Positions 33,372-45,779 of a stretch of DNA of 64,000 nt are shown one piece after another (the first letter of the stretch is position 1; every line of letters begins with the position of its first letter). The notes under the pieces are model-generated. The model was not told where the DNA came from. It worked only from the letters and a program-made list of their open reading frames with translations, and ran no database searches. Origin of the DNA: Ceratopteris richardii (Eukaryota > Streptophyta > Polypodiopsida > Polypodiales > Pteridaceae); NCBI GenBank assembly GCA_020310875.1, contig CM035441.1, positions 90,697,495 to 90,761,494 on the forward strand. The letters run 5' to 3'. A program made the translations under genes and the position numbers.

Positions 33372-36171
33372 ATATCAGGAGATGAACAATTCGCTATCAT
33401 TCCAATGAGAGGCAAACAATGAGTTTCAACTTTGACATTTGCACCAATGAAATATTCTTTGTCTGTTTTTAAAGCTGTTATCATACCCCATAGTTTTCGT
33501 TTAATCTGTGGATATTTTTGTTGTGTTTCATGTAAAATTCTGGCACCAAACCTAATTGCATATCTATTCCCTTTACTATCATCTTGACTTATGACCCAAC
33601 CTATACCAATAGGACTAGTATCAACAGTCAATATAATAGGTTTGTTAGCAGAATATTCTACACGCTTAAGGATTGGAGCTTCAAGCAATAATTTCTTCAA
33701 TTTACGCATAGCTTGAGTGTGTTTGTCAGTCCAAATAATTTTTTGTTTCTTCCTCAACAAGTCATAAAGACAATCAGCAACATGAGCAAAGTGTGGGATC
33801 CAAATAACATAAAAGATGCAAGCACCAAGAAATCTATGTACCTCACTCACGTTGTTACATGTTTCAGAAATCTTGCTAATGGCATCAACTTTTTGTGGGT
33901 ATGGCTTTCGACCATAATGGCCACATAAATGTCCAACAATAAGCACCTCGTTGACACAAAAAATAGATTTCTCTATGGAAAATGTGAGACCTACCTCTTC
34001 AAATCGTTGAAATATGCTTTCACAATCAGAGATATGGTCAAGAACAAATTTACGACATCCAGATGAATCTAAAGTAATGTCCTTTGCACGTTCCTCACTC
34101 CCTTTAATTGGAATATCATCAATGAATGGCATTGTTATATGAGGGATAAAATCATGTAAGACCATATTCATAGCACTCATCATATGAGCCACAAAATTAG
34201 TCGCTCCTTGAGGTAAAGTACACATTTGCACTAAGCCTAAAGGAGTTTCCATTGTGGTTATGTCACGACTATCAATTGCTAATTGGAATTGGTGATATCC
34301 AGAATATAAATCACCCATTGAATAGATAGAATGTCCTGAAAATGATTCAGCAAACTCATCTACAATGGGTCCTATTCCTACATTCCTTATGATGACTTTA
34401 TTGAAGGGTTGGAGATCTTGAATAAAACGTAGTTTCCCATTCCTTTTAGGCACAGTGAACCATCGATTTGAGTAACGTGCAAAAGATGACTCTAAAATTC
34501 TCATGTTTATCTTCTCCTTAAGTAGTTTCATTAGCTCATGTAAGTGAGCCTTTAGAATTGGTATAGGGCGAAGATTCCATGGAATATGTGGAATAGTAAA
34601 GATTATCATGGGTGCAACTAGCTTAGGATCTACACAACCAATCTCATGAGGATACATAGTAAAGGCTTTTCCATGACTCCATATAACTGTCTAAAATCTA
34701 TCTCTCTCTGCTGGCAAAAGAAAGTCATCATCTCTACCAATTTTCACCTGTTTGATTGTCTCATCCGTGAATGTATGTCCTATGTTTTTCTTATCCCGAA
34801 GAGTTGGATCATTTTTCACATCAATAATTTTTTCATTACTTCCTTGAGGTAATGGTTGAGCTATGGGTTTGATTTTTTTGTCTACAGTTTTGTACTTCGT
34901 TTCAACTAAGGCATCATGTGTTTGGTTAAATTTTGAGCACTTGTCGACATTGAGAGAATACTCTTGGATTAGAGCATACTCATCAAGGGAAGAAAGAAGA
35001 ATAATATGGGAATTAGAATTTTGTTGAAGACATAACTCTAACTCCTCTAGAGTAGAGAAACAATGAGATGTTTCAATCACATGCTCAATGTTCTCATCAT
35101 GTTCCATGATTTTGTTGTTTTTATAATTTTTTTGGGTTTTTTGGATAAAAGACTTGGACAATTGACGCTTATGAAGAAATTCTAATCTAGAATATGGAAA
35201 ACAAAGTGACAAACTATTGTACAGGTTGGTTGGTTGCGAGATGTCAAACCAATATCCACTGTTGTCCCGCTCAACAATGGATTCTATCCGAAATGTTGAT
35301 CATATGTAGCTCCAAACATGAATCGAGGTGCACAATCACTACAAGCATCCTCATAACTCTGAGTAACAATAGGTTTCTTTCTAATTGACAATCGATTCCT
35401 AGGATGATTCACTCCTACTGTCATGACTTGAAGTGATTGCATTCCATCCTTAGACTTAAATGTAGCATAGGTAGACCCATCACCCATGGCTTTAGTTTCC
35501 ATACGACTCTCACAAATAAAGGGTTGACCTAAGAGAACTTCATAGGAGCAATTATCTTGAATAAAAAAATGAAATTCTTTTGTGATTCCTCCTATGGATA
35601 TGGGCACACTAGCACAAGCTCCATACAGGGTACCTACACCATTATCTGCAGTTCTCATATGCCATCCACAATCTTTATCTATGGGCCATCAAAACTTATC
35701 ATAGACTTCTCTTGAAATCACATTGATTTCGGAGCCGAAATCTACTAATGCATTTACAGTGATAGTGTTCTTATCATTTCCTATTAGAACATGCATCTCT
35801 GATGTACCTCTAGACCAAAATGTTCTTTTAAAGTGACTTTCAGGATTGTTTTCATGATTTTCATGGTCAGGTTGAATAGGTCCTAAGAAATTTTTATTAA
35901 CATTTACTTCATCATCATCAAAGTCCTCTTCATCAGATTCATCAAAGTTTAAGGCTTCATTCATAGCTTGAACTTGATCTAGAGAATCTTGCATCTCAGT
36001 ATCTAGATTAAGGGGAAACCTCTTCCTTTTAATTAGGTCGATAAAGTTATCTTTAAAAACAGGCTTTGCAATAGAGAAAACTTGTTCTAAAGACATAGTC
36101 ACTTGACTCTTAAGCAAAATGTCATCTAAAATCTCCATAGTATCTATTTTTCTCTCAATTTCTGAAATCAA
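33372..36171 (-). pseudogene. Gypsy pol, part 1: protease, RT, RNase H start
   Basis: The protease region (35,284-36,171) reads VNALVDFGSEINVIS, with Asp-Phe-Gly in place of Asp-Ser/Thr-Gly, then EVLLGQPF. A linker follows (34,691-35,212). RT is in the open stretch ending near 33,372 and starting near 34,657: FTVPKRNGKLRF, DLYSGYHQFQLA, MPFIDDIPIKG (the F-I-D-D active site) and FLGACIFYV. The RNase H beginning is LTVDTSPIGIGWV. The frame then meets the nested Copia at ATATC. Stops at about 35,687 and 34,689 and one frameshift near 35,250 break it. Confidence 0.92.
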
Positions 36172-36278
36172 GATGGCTTTAGGTTTTCTCTTTGGTTTCT
36201 TTTGTTTTTGCTCAGGGTCTTGTTTTTGTTCATGTTCTCGTGTTCGGTCTTATGTTTTTTTTGCTTGTTCTTGTTTAT

Positions 36279-36734
36279 CTAAAGGCTTTGGTTCTGTTTT
36301 TCTTTGCTTTGTCTTCTTCCCTTTTTTCTCTCCTCTTGTTTTTGTTCATTGGTTTGTGATTCTTGTTTTTTATCTTTGGATTGTGATGTTTCTCCCTGCT
36401 CTATGATTGTTTCTATTCCCTCCGAGGTTTGTTTTCCCATTACTCTTCTTTCACTAGGCTCAGCTTCATCTCTTTTTCGTTTTTCTTCTACATTGGATAT
36501 GTGAGAAATAAGAGATTGATCTTCTATTGGTGATTCCCAAGCCGTTACTCTCCTAATCTCATCTCGTGCTCTTACTAAAACCTCTATGGAAAAGTCACCT
36601 TCCTTTGTGGGTTTACTTGATTCCACTTGTTGTTCATTAAGAGCTTCTAGTTTCACTTCTCTAGTTCCTACATCCGTTATGGTTATATTTTCATAGTATT
36701 TTCTCATTCCTCCCTTACCATAATTTCCTTGCAA
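36279..36734 (-). pseudogene. Gypsy charged linker between gag and protease
   Basis: An open stretch of 151 codons, very rich in Glu, Lys, Gln and Ser, with no recognised domain. It lies between the zinc knuckle and the protease, in a different frame from its neighbours. Probably a spacer of the polyprotein. Confidence 0.6.
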
Positions 36735-36746
36735 AGGTAGCCTAGA

Positions 36747-38200
36747 TCAATAGTCACATATTTTCTTGTCTATGTCTATTACTAGTCGTTGCTCCTTAGC
36801 AGCCTTCAATAGTTCACAATCTCTCAAAACGTGCTCTAACAAATCACACCAAGGACACCTACGAGGGCTACGCACAAAACCATTTTGATTTTGAGGATTT
36901 TGATTAACTTGAACATGCGGTACTTGAGGTGCAAGAGGAGCTTCCATATTATACGGTTGATGATTCTGAAAATTTTGATTTTGAGGATTTTGAAAAGCTA
37001 TTTGAGAAGCTTGAGGATACATGTTTTGATACATTTGATAATTTGCACATGAGGATGAGGATTTTGCATTGAAGGATTATGCATTGGAGGAACTTGATAT
37101 GCTTGAGTAGGAGCTACTTGTGGATTTTGATTGCTAGCTAAAACATGTTGATTAGGCTCTTGAAAAGACATTGGGCTCATTTGATTTTGGAAAGTTTTGG
37201 TTTAATTAGATTGTAAAGCATCTATAGTCTTGGCCAAATTGGATTGTGTAGCAATAAGACTTTCCATTTGCTTAGTGAAAATTTCCACTTGAGATTGTTC
37301 AACTACACTTTTATTTGGCTCTACTTTAAAACCTTGAGTAGGCTCCATCATTTGAGGAATAGGAGTAGAATCAAAAATCATAGCATGGGATTGTTCTCTA
37401 ACTTGCTCCTTAGTTTGTGGAAGGCTAGCTTGAGGAAGACTAGTTTGCTCATAAAGCATGGATTGTCTTTGATGTCTATGGGCTACAGCCTCTACTACTT
37501 TACGCACTTTTTGCCAATTATCAGTAAGACCATAGCACTTATCCGGTTCTTCTAATCGCCGTTCAACTTCCCTACGAGTTTCAGGATGAAGAAGCTTAAG
37601 AAAATTGATCACAAGATCAGGTTCCAAAGTTATCTTATCCTCATCAGGAAGTTGTTCATAGCGTCTAATATACTCATTTTGTAAGTGATTAATAGAGCTA
37701 CTAGGCTTTGGTGAATTGACCCATCGTAAGAATCCATCCCGATTATGTTGGCAATAATCTTCAAGATAGAATTCTTTGAGCATCTTCTTTTTAAAATCAA
37801 TCCAAGGAAGACTATCATATTGAGTGACACGGTTCATGATAGAGCTATCAGCAATTAGTTCAAAGAATGATATCGAAAGATCTTTGGGAAGACCAAAAAT
37901 CATAGCTTGCTCTTCAAACAAATCTAAGTAGCTTGTGATGTTGATGCCATTGAATTTTCCCTTCTCACTCAACATAGAAGAGACTATTCTTTGGCCTTAT
38001 TTCTCAACAATAAGGTATTTGAATCCTTCCTCCATCTTATGTGAATAAGCAAGTGATGCACGATGCTCTAGATCTCTCACAAATGTGTTTACTTCACGAC
38101 GAAGATGTGCACGATACTTTGAGAAATCCAGTGCAACACTCAAGACGGATGATGATGATATGATGAGGATGAAAAATATGAAACAAAGGATATGGATCAC
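36747..38200 (-). pseudogene. Gypsy gag with zinc knuckle
   Basis: The N-terminal part (37,997-38,200) and the main part (37,202-37,975) share a frame and are separated by one TAA at 37,994-37,996. The main part has the retrotransposon gag pattern (FNGINITSYLDLFEEQ, DFKKKMLKEFYLEDY, RRYEQLPDEDKI). Next comes a Gln/Asn/Pro-rich linker with frameshifts (36,998-37,180) and the zinc knuckle CPWCDLLEHVLRDC (CX2CX4HX4C) at about 36,820-36,860. Gag would form the particle and bind element RNA in the cytoplasm. Confidence 0.88.
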
Positions 38201-38256
38201 AACCTCCCAACAAGATCAGAAGCAAATGCCACGAAGCGTTTCACATCAGGTTCAAA

Positions 38257-40371
38257 TGTGGAGGTGATCGCAATCCGGGTGGATCGGGTCCGGTCGTGGC
38301 ACACACAGGGTGTCTGAAGCTAATGAATGTTGGAAGGTTTAAGGACATGAAAGTGAAATTAATGTTGAGTATGGAGAAGAGAGAGATGTTGAAAGGATTA
38401 TGGGAATGGGATTGTAGGAGTGCAAGTTAGATTTATGAACATGACTGATAAGAATGAAAAAGAACCATACACACGAATCAAATTTGGAAGGAAGAATGGT
38501 CCATTGAAGGAGCTTCTTAAACACTTCCTAATTCTAATCCATATGCATAGTCTTCTTTGGATGATATGTATGCATGATGAGAATAGATGGAATCCTTACA
38601 CATAAATCAGTTTCAAAAGGAAGAATGATCCAATATTGGAGCTTCTTATACACTTTCAGAAACTAATCAATATGTATGGGTATGTATGGATTATATGCAT
38701 GCAAGTGTATTATGATGATAGAGTTTACTCACAAGCTCAATGAAACATCCTCACTGGTTCAACGCAATACTGCGAAGCCTTCTCACACATAGAAGAAAAT
38801 AGAAGACATGTAAAAATACTTAAGAGACTGAGAGACTAGACAAGAGACAAGTGACATGAATTAAAAGGATTTGAATTAAGTTACATGTATAAGATCATCG
38901 TGGTACGTCAAGCTAAGCAGTCTACTGATCAAAGGCGGTTCCGACCCTCAAAGCATGACTGTTCAACCGAATGTCACACGTAAGAAGGTGAGTTCCACTT
39001 CATTGACCCTATGTATGTCTAGGCTCGTAATGTCTAACTAAAGAATTCTAAGACTCATTAAAACCAGCTCTAACTCAATCACACCCTCCACCGAGGACTA
39101 GATGATGGTTTCAAGAGCCTATCCTAGATTGGAGTTCTAACTTAAATTTGAAACTAGGTACTATACTCATACTAGCCCACCTTGGATCCACACTCGCTCA
39201 ACCGAGGGTGATCGTCTCAAGGAAACCGTAAGCTAGCATGAGCCCTATGGATGCCTGACAATGATGCTCTAGGAGTTTGGAGGGGGGTTTATATAGCTTT
39301 TTGAATGAATTTGGGCCCTTGGATCTAGAGAAATCAACTCTCAACTCTAGGATCACTACTTTCGATCAAAGCCATTTGATTAATCAAATCAATGGCTTGG
39401 AATTGTTCTTTCTATCAAATCTAGTGTAAAGGAGTGAAATTTAGGCGCCTTCATTCTCCACCATTGGATCTGGGGATGATCTGGACCGTCGGATCAGTGC
39501 TGACATCAATTCGGATAAGATAAGCTACTATTTTTTGAGAAATTTTGCATTATTGATCTTTAACTCTCAAAAAAGTCTTCTTTGATGAAAAACTCGTGGA
39601 TCCTCTTTCCTTTATGCTTTAGTGCATCTCCACCCTTGAATATGAGCTCATCTTGACCGTACAACATGGTTCAATCATATTTCGACATGTGGCAGCCCTT
39701 CAAGCCTTCAATTTTCTTATTCTAGAAAACTGCGATGACCTTGAAAACTCGATTTTGTGCTCTTTGACCCTTCAAATATCCTTTGATGAAGATAAAAGTT
39801 TGTAGGACTATGTTTTGAAAGGCCTCTTTAGGAATATGCAAAAATAACTCCCATCTGAATCTTCCTTGTACAAGTTTGACTACCTTTGGAAGCTTGCAAG
39901 GTGGCATTAAGGTGTCTAGAAAGCTCTGATAGCCTTGAAACTTTGTACAAATATGTAGCCACATATGTTCTTTATACATGCCAAACCATATGGCTAAAAA
40001 AAATTCCTATACAAAATTTTGTAGGGTCTAAGTGGAAAAATTACATTTTTTACAAAATGCACATGGCATATCAATGTGCTAAAAAATCCATTTTCATGTG
40101 AAATTCGGGCTATAAACTGCCTTTGATAGGCTTTACAAGTATATGAATTTTCATGTGATTTGGAGACATTCAAATTTTTGCCCTAATTTCCAAAGTTTGA
40201 CCAGCTTTGAACGCTACCCTGGATTTGCTCGATTTCTTCCAAAGTTTGCATGTGAACTCCCTTTGACATCCTTGATGCATCTTGGACTTCTCAGGGAATT
40301 CTGGCTACCTTCACCGAATGTGTTTCTTGTAGGCCTTCATGAGTGCGAGAGGAGAGAAAATCTTGACAACA
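38257..40371 (-). repeat. Gypsy 5' LTR (right)
   Basis: 2,115 bp, matching 23,484-25,628. In element orientation it starts TGTTGTCAAGA (at 40,371) and ends CCTCCACA (at 38,257). Confidence 0.93.
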
Positions 40372-40376
40372 AGGAA

Positions 40377-40430
40377 GCTACTAAAACTCAAAAGAAGCAT
40401 TGGCATGCTAGATATAGATTCAAGGTTTGA
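40377..40430 (+). pseudogene. Copia pol C-terminal tail (right part)
   Basis: A short open run with TKTQKKHWHARYRFKV and a stop at about 40,428-40,430. It directly follows the right Gypsy LTR and probably continues the Copia tail cut at 23,480. The join is inferred from position and frame, not from a second copy. Confidence 0.45.
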
Positions 40431-42487
40431 AGGGCACTTTTAAAAATCAAGCCTTGAAGAAGGCCAAAGAAGTTCTTTTCTAGTGTTTTCTACGTATTAT
40501 TGTGGTGGTTTTGTGGTGGCTATCTAGTCTTCTTCCAATGAGTTTTTGGTAGTATTCTGGTGGCCTTAGAGTTTGAGGGATCATGCACTCTCATGTTATT
40601 CAGGTATTTTTTTGGTGTTTCTCTTGTATCCTTCTCGTGGCCTAAAAGTCTCACAAAACATGTAGTCCGGTGTCTTTTTGGTAGACTAGTAATCCAAGAG
40701 TTCAATGGTCTAGTATGTTCTTCCACACAAGAGTTCCGAATATTTTCCTTAATCATAACTAAATTCTAGGGGGCATAGATGAAAAGTGGACCTATTAATT
40801 AGAGGCTCTATATCACGAATTTCACCTATGAAGAAGCCTGAACCACTTTCCCAAATTACAACTTACTACAATAAACAAAGAGGCTGATTGAGAGATTCTT
40901 CCGAATTTATAAGAGCACTTTTCACACACTATATAAGTATGAATCAACTCACGAAAAGGATAGGATGAACTCTACTCTCTTCCTAGAGCTAGGATAGAGC
41001 ATAAATAAGTTCTTATATGTAGCCCCTCTTGCTTAGCTAGTAATTTTTGATAACTTATTCTTCTATGTAGTCAGCCATTGCTCATTACCTCTCTGAGGAG
41101 TGAGCTAGTTTCCAACACTAATTGTTTTTGTTGAGACTCCTTCAAGTCTACTTCATCATTCCAAAATATTTCATGCACGTTTAGACATCATAAAATATTT
41201 CTGTTTTGATTCTAAACGAGAAACCTTATACAGTTCAAATGATACCATTGCTTATTGGACCAATTGATACTCCATTTTCATTCCACCATACATGGGAAGT
41301 AGAAATTGAGAAACAAGTAGCGAGGGGTAACCGATGAAGAGGTCATAAGGATCAAAGAAACTTTTTATGCTTACGCAATGGGTGAGAATTGAAGACTATG
41401 ACATTATTAAAAGATAGTATGGCTTTCATAAAAAGCTTCTAAATAGTCCTCGTTTTTTCAATCGGAAGGGAGTGAGGAAGCGATTTCATTGAGCTAGATC
41501 AAATAATTTTATGAGACAAGGAGGCAAAACAGAGGGGGTTTCTAGCACCACTTGATAATAGAGCAAGAGTGTGAGAATCCTTTAACAAGAGAGGAGAAAC
41601 TGTAGGAGAACTCGGTAATCCTAGGGTATATGGTGGGCAGAATTAAAGAAAGTCTAAGCAAGCTTGTACTTGAGGGGAAAATGGAAGAAGACACCTGACT
41701 CTGTAGAAACAATACGGAGAAGAAGAGCACACTCAAATAGAGATGTAATAAATTACACTCAAGTCAAGTTATTAATTATAAAGGAAAGATCAAAATCAAG
41801 TTGATCACCCATGAGGGGAACGAAATCTTCATTAGGAAAGATAAAATTAAAGTCCTTATTGAATGGGGTGTAGATAAAACTCAACTTTCATTGTCATAGC
41901 TCAAGAGCTATTTGAGTACTCGAGTGTACATATAACTCATTTTCCATTAATAATCCTTCCTCTCCTACAATGTAAAACACATGCAAAAAATGAAAAATGT
42001 AGAACTTTATCTCAATATGATGTACAAATTGTCAAATCTTTCAATTTTTCCATGGAAGTGTATATTATAATTTTAGAACTCCACGAATCTTTTTTTTCCT
42101 AATATGTAGATGTGGTATGTATTATTATGTTAAATGATTATTTGTTCAATCTTTTTTATGAGCCAATTTTATTTGAGAGTTATGTGCATGATTCTTATAT
42201 TTGTAGGTATTCTTTTTACCTTTATATGGGTCCCACTCACTTGAAAATATTGAAACTACTATAAACGCAAGCCTTTTCTCTCATTTCTCACTTTTGTAAC
42301 CAAGGAGAGATAGAAGCCCTCCTAGGGCACGCACCCCATTGCAATCACCCTGCCCTTATGTGCAATGGCTACCTCAACCTCAACTACCCCTCTCCAAACA
42401 TCCTCGAGAGCTCTTCAATAGGTTCTTCAAATCAACTCGTACAAAGTACAAACACACTTATATGAACTTGTTTCTAGAGTCCCTCAT
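40431..42487. other. No recognisable gene
   Basis: AT-rich, with only short, motif-free open frames on both strands and no repeat shared with the rest of the window that I could find. Confidence 0.6.
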
Positions 42488-44378
42488 CTAGATAAGAGAA
42501 TTAAGCTCAACTCTAATGTACTCGAGGAAATCATAGAGTTCCTTGAGTACTACATCTTGTGCTACTCCATAGATATTCCACTTTATGAGTGTAAGTCGGT
42601 CCCATGTGATGTTTTCCTCTACATTCATAAAGGTGATGAAGCTTTTATGAATCACCTTTAGTGCTTCATGGAAATCGCTAACAATGCAGGGCACTTGTTG
42701 GATGAAACATTACTTTTGATAAAACAACTTAAGAAAAAGAAGAGGATGGGTACAAGGTACCTTTGCCAAATGTGACTCCCTAACTCATTCCACAAAAACC
42801 TTTCTTGAGAATGTAGTAAGGTAAAACCAATTAAACATCTCCTCCATATATTTTGATTGCATTGGACCACCACCATGTTGCGTGTTTCGAGGTATACGCC
42901 TCTCCATTTGTAGTGTGACTTCTCCATTCCTTGGGCATTGAAAATCTCCAATGACCCATATCGATGCATGAAAAATTCTCCATGTGAAAATAAAATATGC
43001 TAGAAATTGTTTAAGTACATTGGAGAAAAGTAAGTGCAATAAATAATTTTAAAGATCAAATAAACTTACAATGCAATGTGTTATAGTTCTCTCTTGCCAA
43101 GATTGAAGTAAACACTCCATAAACTCCACTAATGTCTCTTGAAACAATTGATGTTGGATATCATTAGAGCTATTAGGACTTATTAAGCCTACCAACTTAT
43201 CTAAACATGACCAAACCTTCTTTCTCTTATTACAAAGATCCACTTCAGAATCATTGTATGTTGTGATCATGCATAGATCTTTCCATAGCTCATTATGTTA
43301 TTTTGAGTGCTATTACCTCTTCTAAAATAGTTCTTGCCTTATTCCCTATCATTGGCACTTGTTGTGAATTGTCTTGGGATTAGGCATGCAAGTTGAAAAA
43401 GTAAACAATAACTAAAGGAAATGGAATAATGGGACTCCAGTCCTTATCCAACATTTCATGATTTGGTGTACCTAACATGAGACACCTCGTTTACGTTATA
43501 TCCCATTAATGAGATGGAGATGCAACTGTGTCATCAGCTAAGTCCTCTATATTCTTTTGTTTTCTCTTTGTTTGTTTATAACCTCATGTGCAATATGGAA
43601 AATGAGAGAGAGTGGATGCACCTTTTTTATACCCTAACATGCATTTTATACTCTTTAAATCACCAACCAAGTGCCACTATACCTCAAAATCAGCTAGGCC
43701 TTCAACATTGATCTTTGCACCATGAATTTACGAAGTTATCACCTCTCTGATCCATCGGCTCTTACTAAAAATCTATGAAAGAACATCATTGGATTCTTTG
43801 GGTACTTCAATAGCACCTAACCACCATATATCTTTCGTGGATCGAACACTATATGTAAAGTGATGGGTAGGGTTTTCACTTTCATCAATAATGGCATGGG
43901 ACATAGCTTCATTCATGAGTGTCACACTAAGTCTCTCCATACTTCATCCTTTTATTATTTGACATTTGTGTAGCTTCAATATAAACTTGAGTTTGCAACC
44001 ACAATCGACATCAAATAGCAAACTTCATATTAGTGAAAATACTATGAATGTCATTATAACAGAAATAGATATACCTTGAATTGGAGATTTTCAAAGTTTA
44101 ACCATTTCCTTTTGAAGCATTTCCAAATTGACAAATATGTTCTTCTACTTTGTGTAGATGAATCCCTTTCTAGATTTATGTTTCAACTCTTTCTTTGATG
44201 TAGAAGAATGATAAATAGATGCAGCCATAACATCTTCTATATGCAAGTAATTGCCAAGAGTGTTATCTACATCTTGATTGGTCATCTTCTTCTTTAAAGA
44301 TACCTTGTAAGCGCATGGAAAAATACTTTGCAAAATACCTTTGTTTTGTAGTGCGTGCATCAAAAGATTATACAACAC
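42488..44378 (-). pseudogene. Unassigned decayed coding locus
   Basis: Several minus-strand stretches read convincingly as protein but lie in different frames. They are 44,145-44,378 (lysine-rich); 43,728-43,940 (MERLSVTLMNEAMSH, then KDIWWLGAIEVPKES, one internal TAG); 43,049-43,270 (VWSCLDKLVGLISPNSS, QLFQETLVEFMECLLQSW); 42,785-42,969 (YGSLEIFNAQGMEKSHYK followed by a GGG-type stretch in an adjacent frame); and 42,488-42,694. I do not recognise the family. The aromatic-rich G-x-E-K-S segment reminds me of the C-terminal part of transposon-encoded proteins of unknown function, a weak inference. Alternatives are a decayed host gene with introns or a DNA transposon gene. Confidence 0.4.
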
Positions 44379-45779
44379 AGTTTATGCTCTAATACTAACA
44401 CTTACTTCATCACATACCATATGTACCTTCCTAGGAGTAATAATATCTTATAAGTTGCTTGAAAAATCTTTACTCACTTGGGTCTTGATATGATTTCCTA
44501 TTTGTGACTCCAAAATCATAAGGAAATGTTAGTTTCTTAAATAAGAATTTAGAAACTTCAATTCATCCTCTATTGTGGATGAATCACTAGCATCTTCAAC
44601 AAATGACCTCTACAATAAGAAACTGAATTTAAAAGTCTTTTCACATAAACAAACCTTAGTGCATAAACACATTACTTCCGTGCTCCACCACCAATTGAAA
44701 GAACTTGAAAGGATGACAATGGTCCTTTCCTATATCTTATACCAAGTGGAGTCTCTTTTAGTTGTGTTAGATTTCCTTTTAACTTTGTAACTTTTCTCTC
44801 CTTTTCTTCCACATCTTGTTGGATTATATTATCATGATCTTCCTAAGATTTGACAGCACTTTCTAAAGTGTATATCTTCAAATTGTTGTGAGAACATTTT
44901 TGCATCCAATAATTTGCAATACATGTTGAATGGCTATAAGACAATCACTTGCAATAACCTAGTAGTCGAGATTCATCCCTGCCAAGGGATTGTAGAAACA
45001 TGAAGATACTCTGGAATCTAGGATGAAAATTAGACATTAGATCTAAGGGATACAATACACCATTGAGCCAAAGATCAATATTCTTCTCTCCAACTGCATG
45101 TCATTCATTTTGAGAATCTTTGTCAGTGCTACCTCTACTTGTTGGTTTAAATTCTATTGGAACATGAAAATGTACACCCGTTGAATGAGGAGCATGTGTT
45201 GGTGTTGATGTCATTTTTGTAATACATGTGTGCATCATGATGTTCCAAAACTTGAACACCAAATAGAAAAAAGCACAAAGATGGCTTGAATGGCTTGTAC
45301 TATAGTTGTATTGCAAGAAAAAGTGTGTTTTGGTATGTGGTTAGGTCAAAATGACTTTTTCTAGGGTTTAAGAGTGAAGATAAGGTTTCTTTCCAAAAAT
45401 TCTTATTTTTGGGCAACTAGATTTACGAGTCTGATGATGTGGCACTTAACTTTATGAGGGATTCTAAAAATTATGGTTTTTTAAGTGGTTTTTATACAAA
45501 CTAGAATAAAAAAGTAACTTCTAACATATGCATAAAAGTATCGGACATTTTGAATAAAGAATAGCTGAAAAAGATACTTTTTTTTAGAAAAGTCATTTTT
45601 TTATTCATATCGATGAACCTATTTGATGTGGTGTAAAGTGGCATCTCTCTCTCTCTTTCTGCAAAAGAGAGAGATGATCCTAGCTCTACCTCACAAAAAG
45701 CATACTTTAGCCTACTAAAAGGTGCTCTATTAAGTGCTCTTTGCACCCTTAATAAAGTAAAAGATTAAGGTTAATCCTT
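44379..45779. other. No recognisable gene
   Basis: Short open frames without motifs; a tctctctctctctttctgc-like CT run near 45,640-45,660. Nothing else supported. Confidence 0.55.

Larger units (their letters stand above)
23484..40371 (-). mobile_element. Gypsy LTR retrotransposon split by a nested Copia
   Basis: A minus-strand element of about 16.9 kb, of which 5.1 kb is the nested Copia. The LTRs (2,145 and 2,115 bp) start TGTCGTC or TGTTGTC and end CCTCCACA in element orientation. Internal order: gag, zinc knuckle, protease, RT, RNase H, integrase, as in Gypsy (Ty3). A purine tract read as tttagtgggggcgaa abuts the 3' LTR at 25,629-25,643. aggaa occurs at 40,372-40,376 and at 23,476-23,480, but the left one lies 3 bases from the TG/CA terminus, so the target duplication is uncertain. 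No standard primer-binding site is recognised next to the 5' LTR. Confidence 0.93.
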
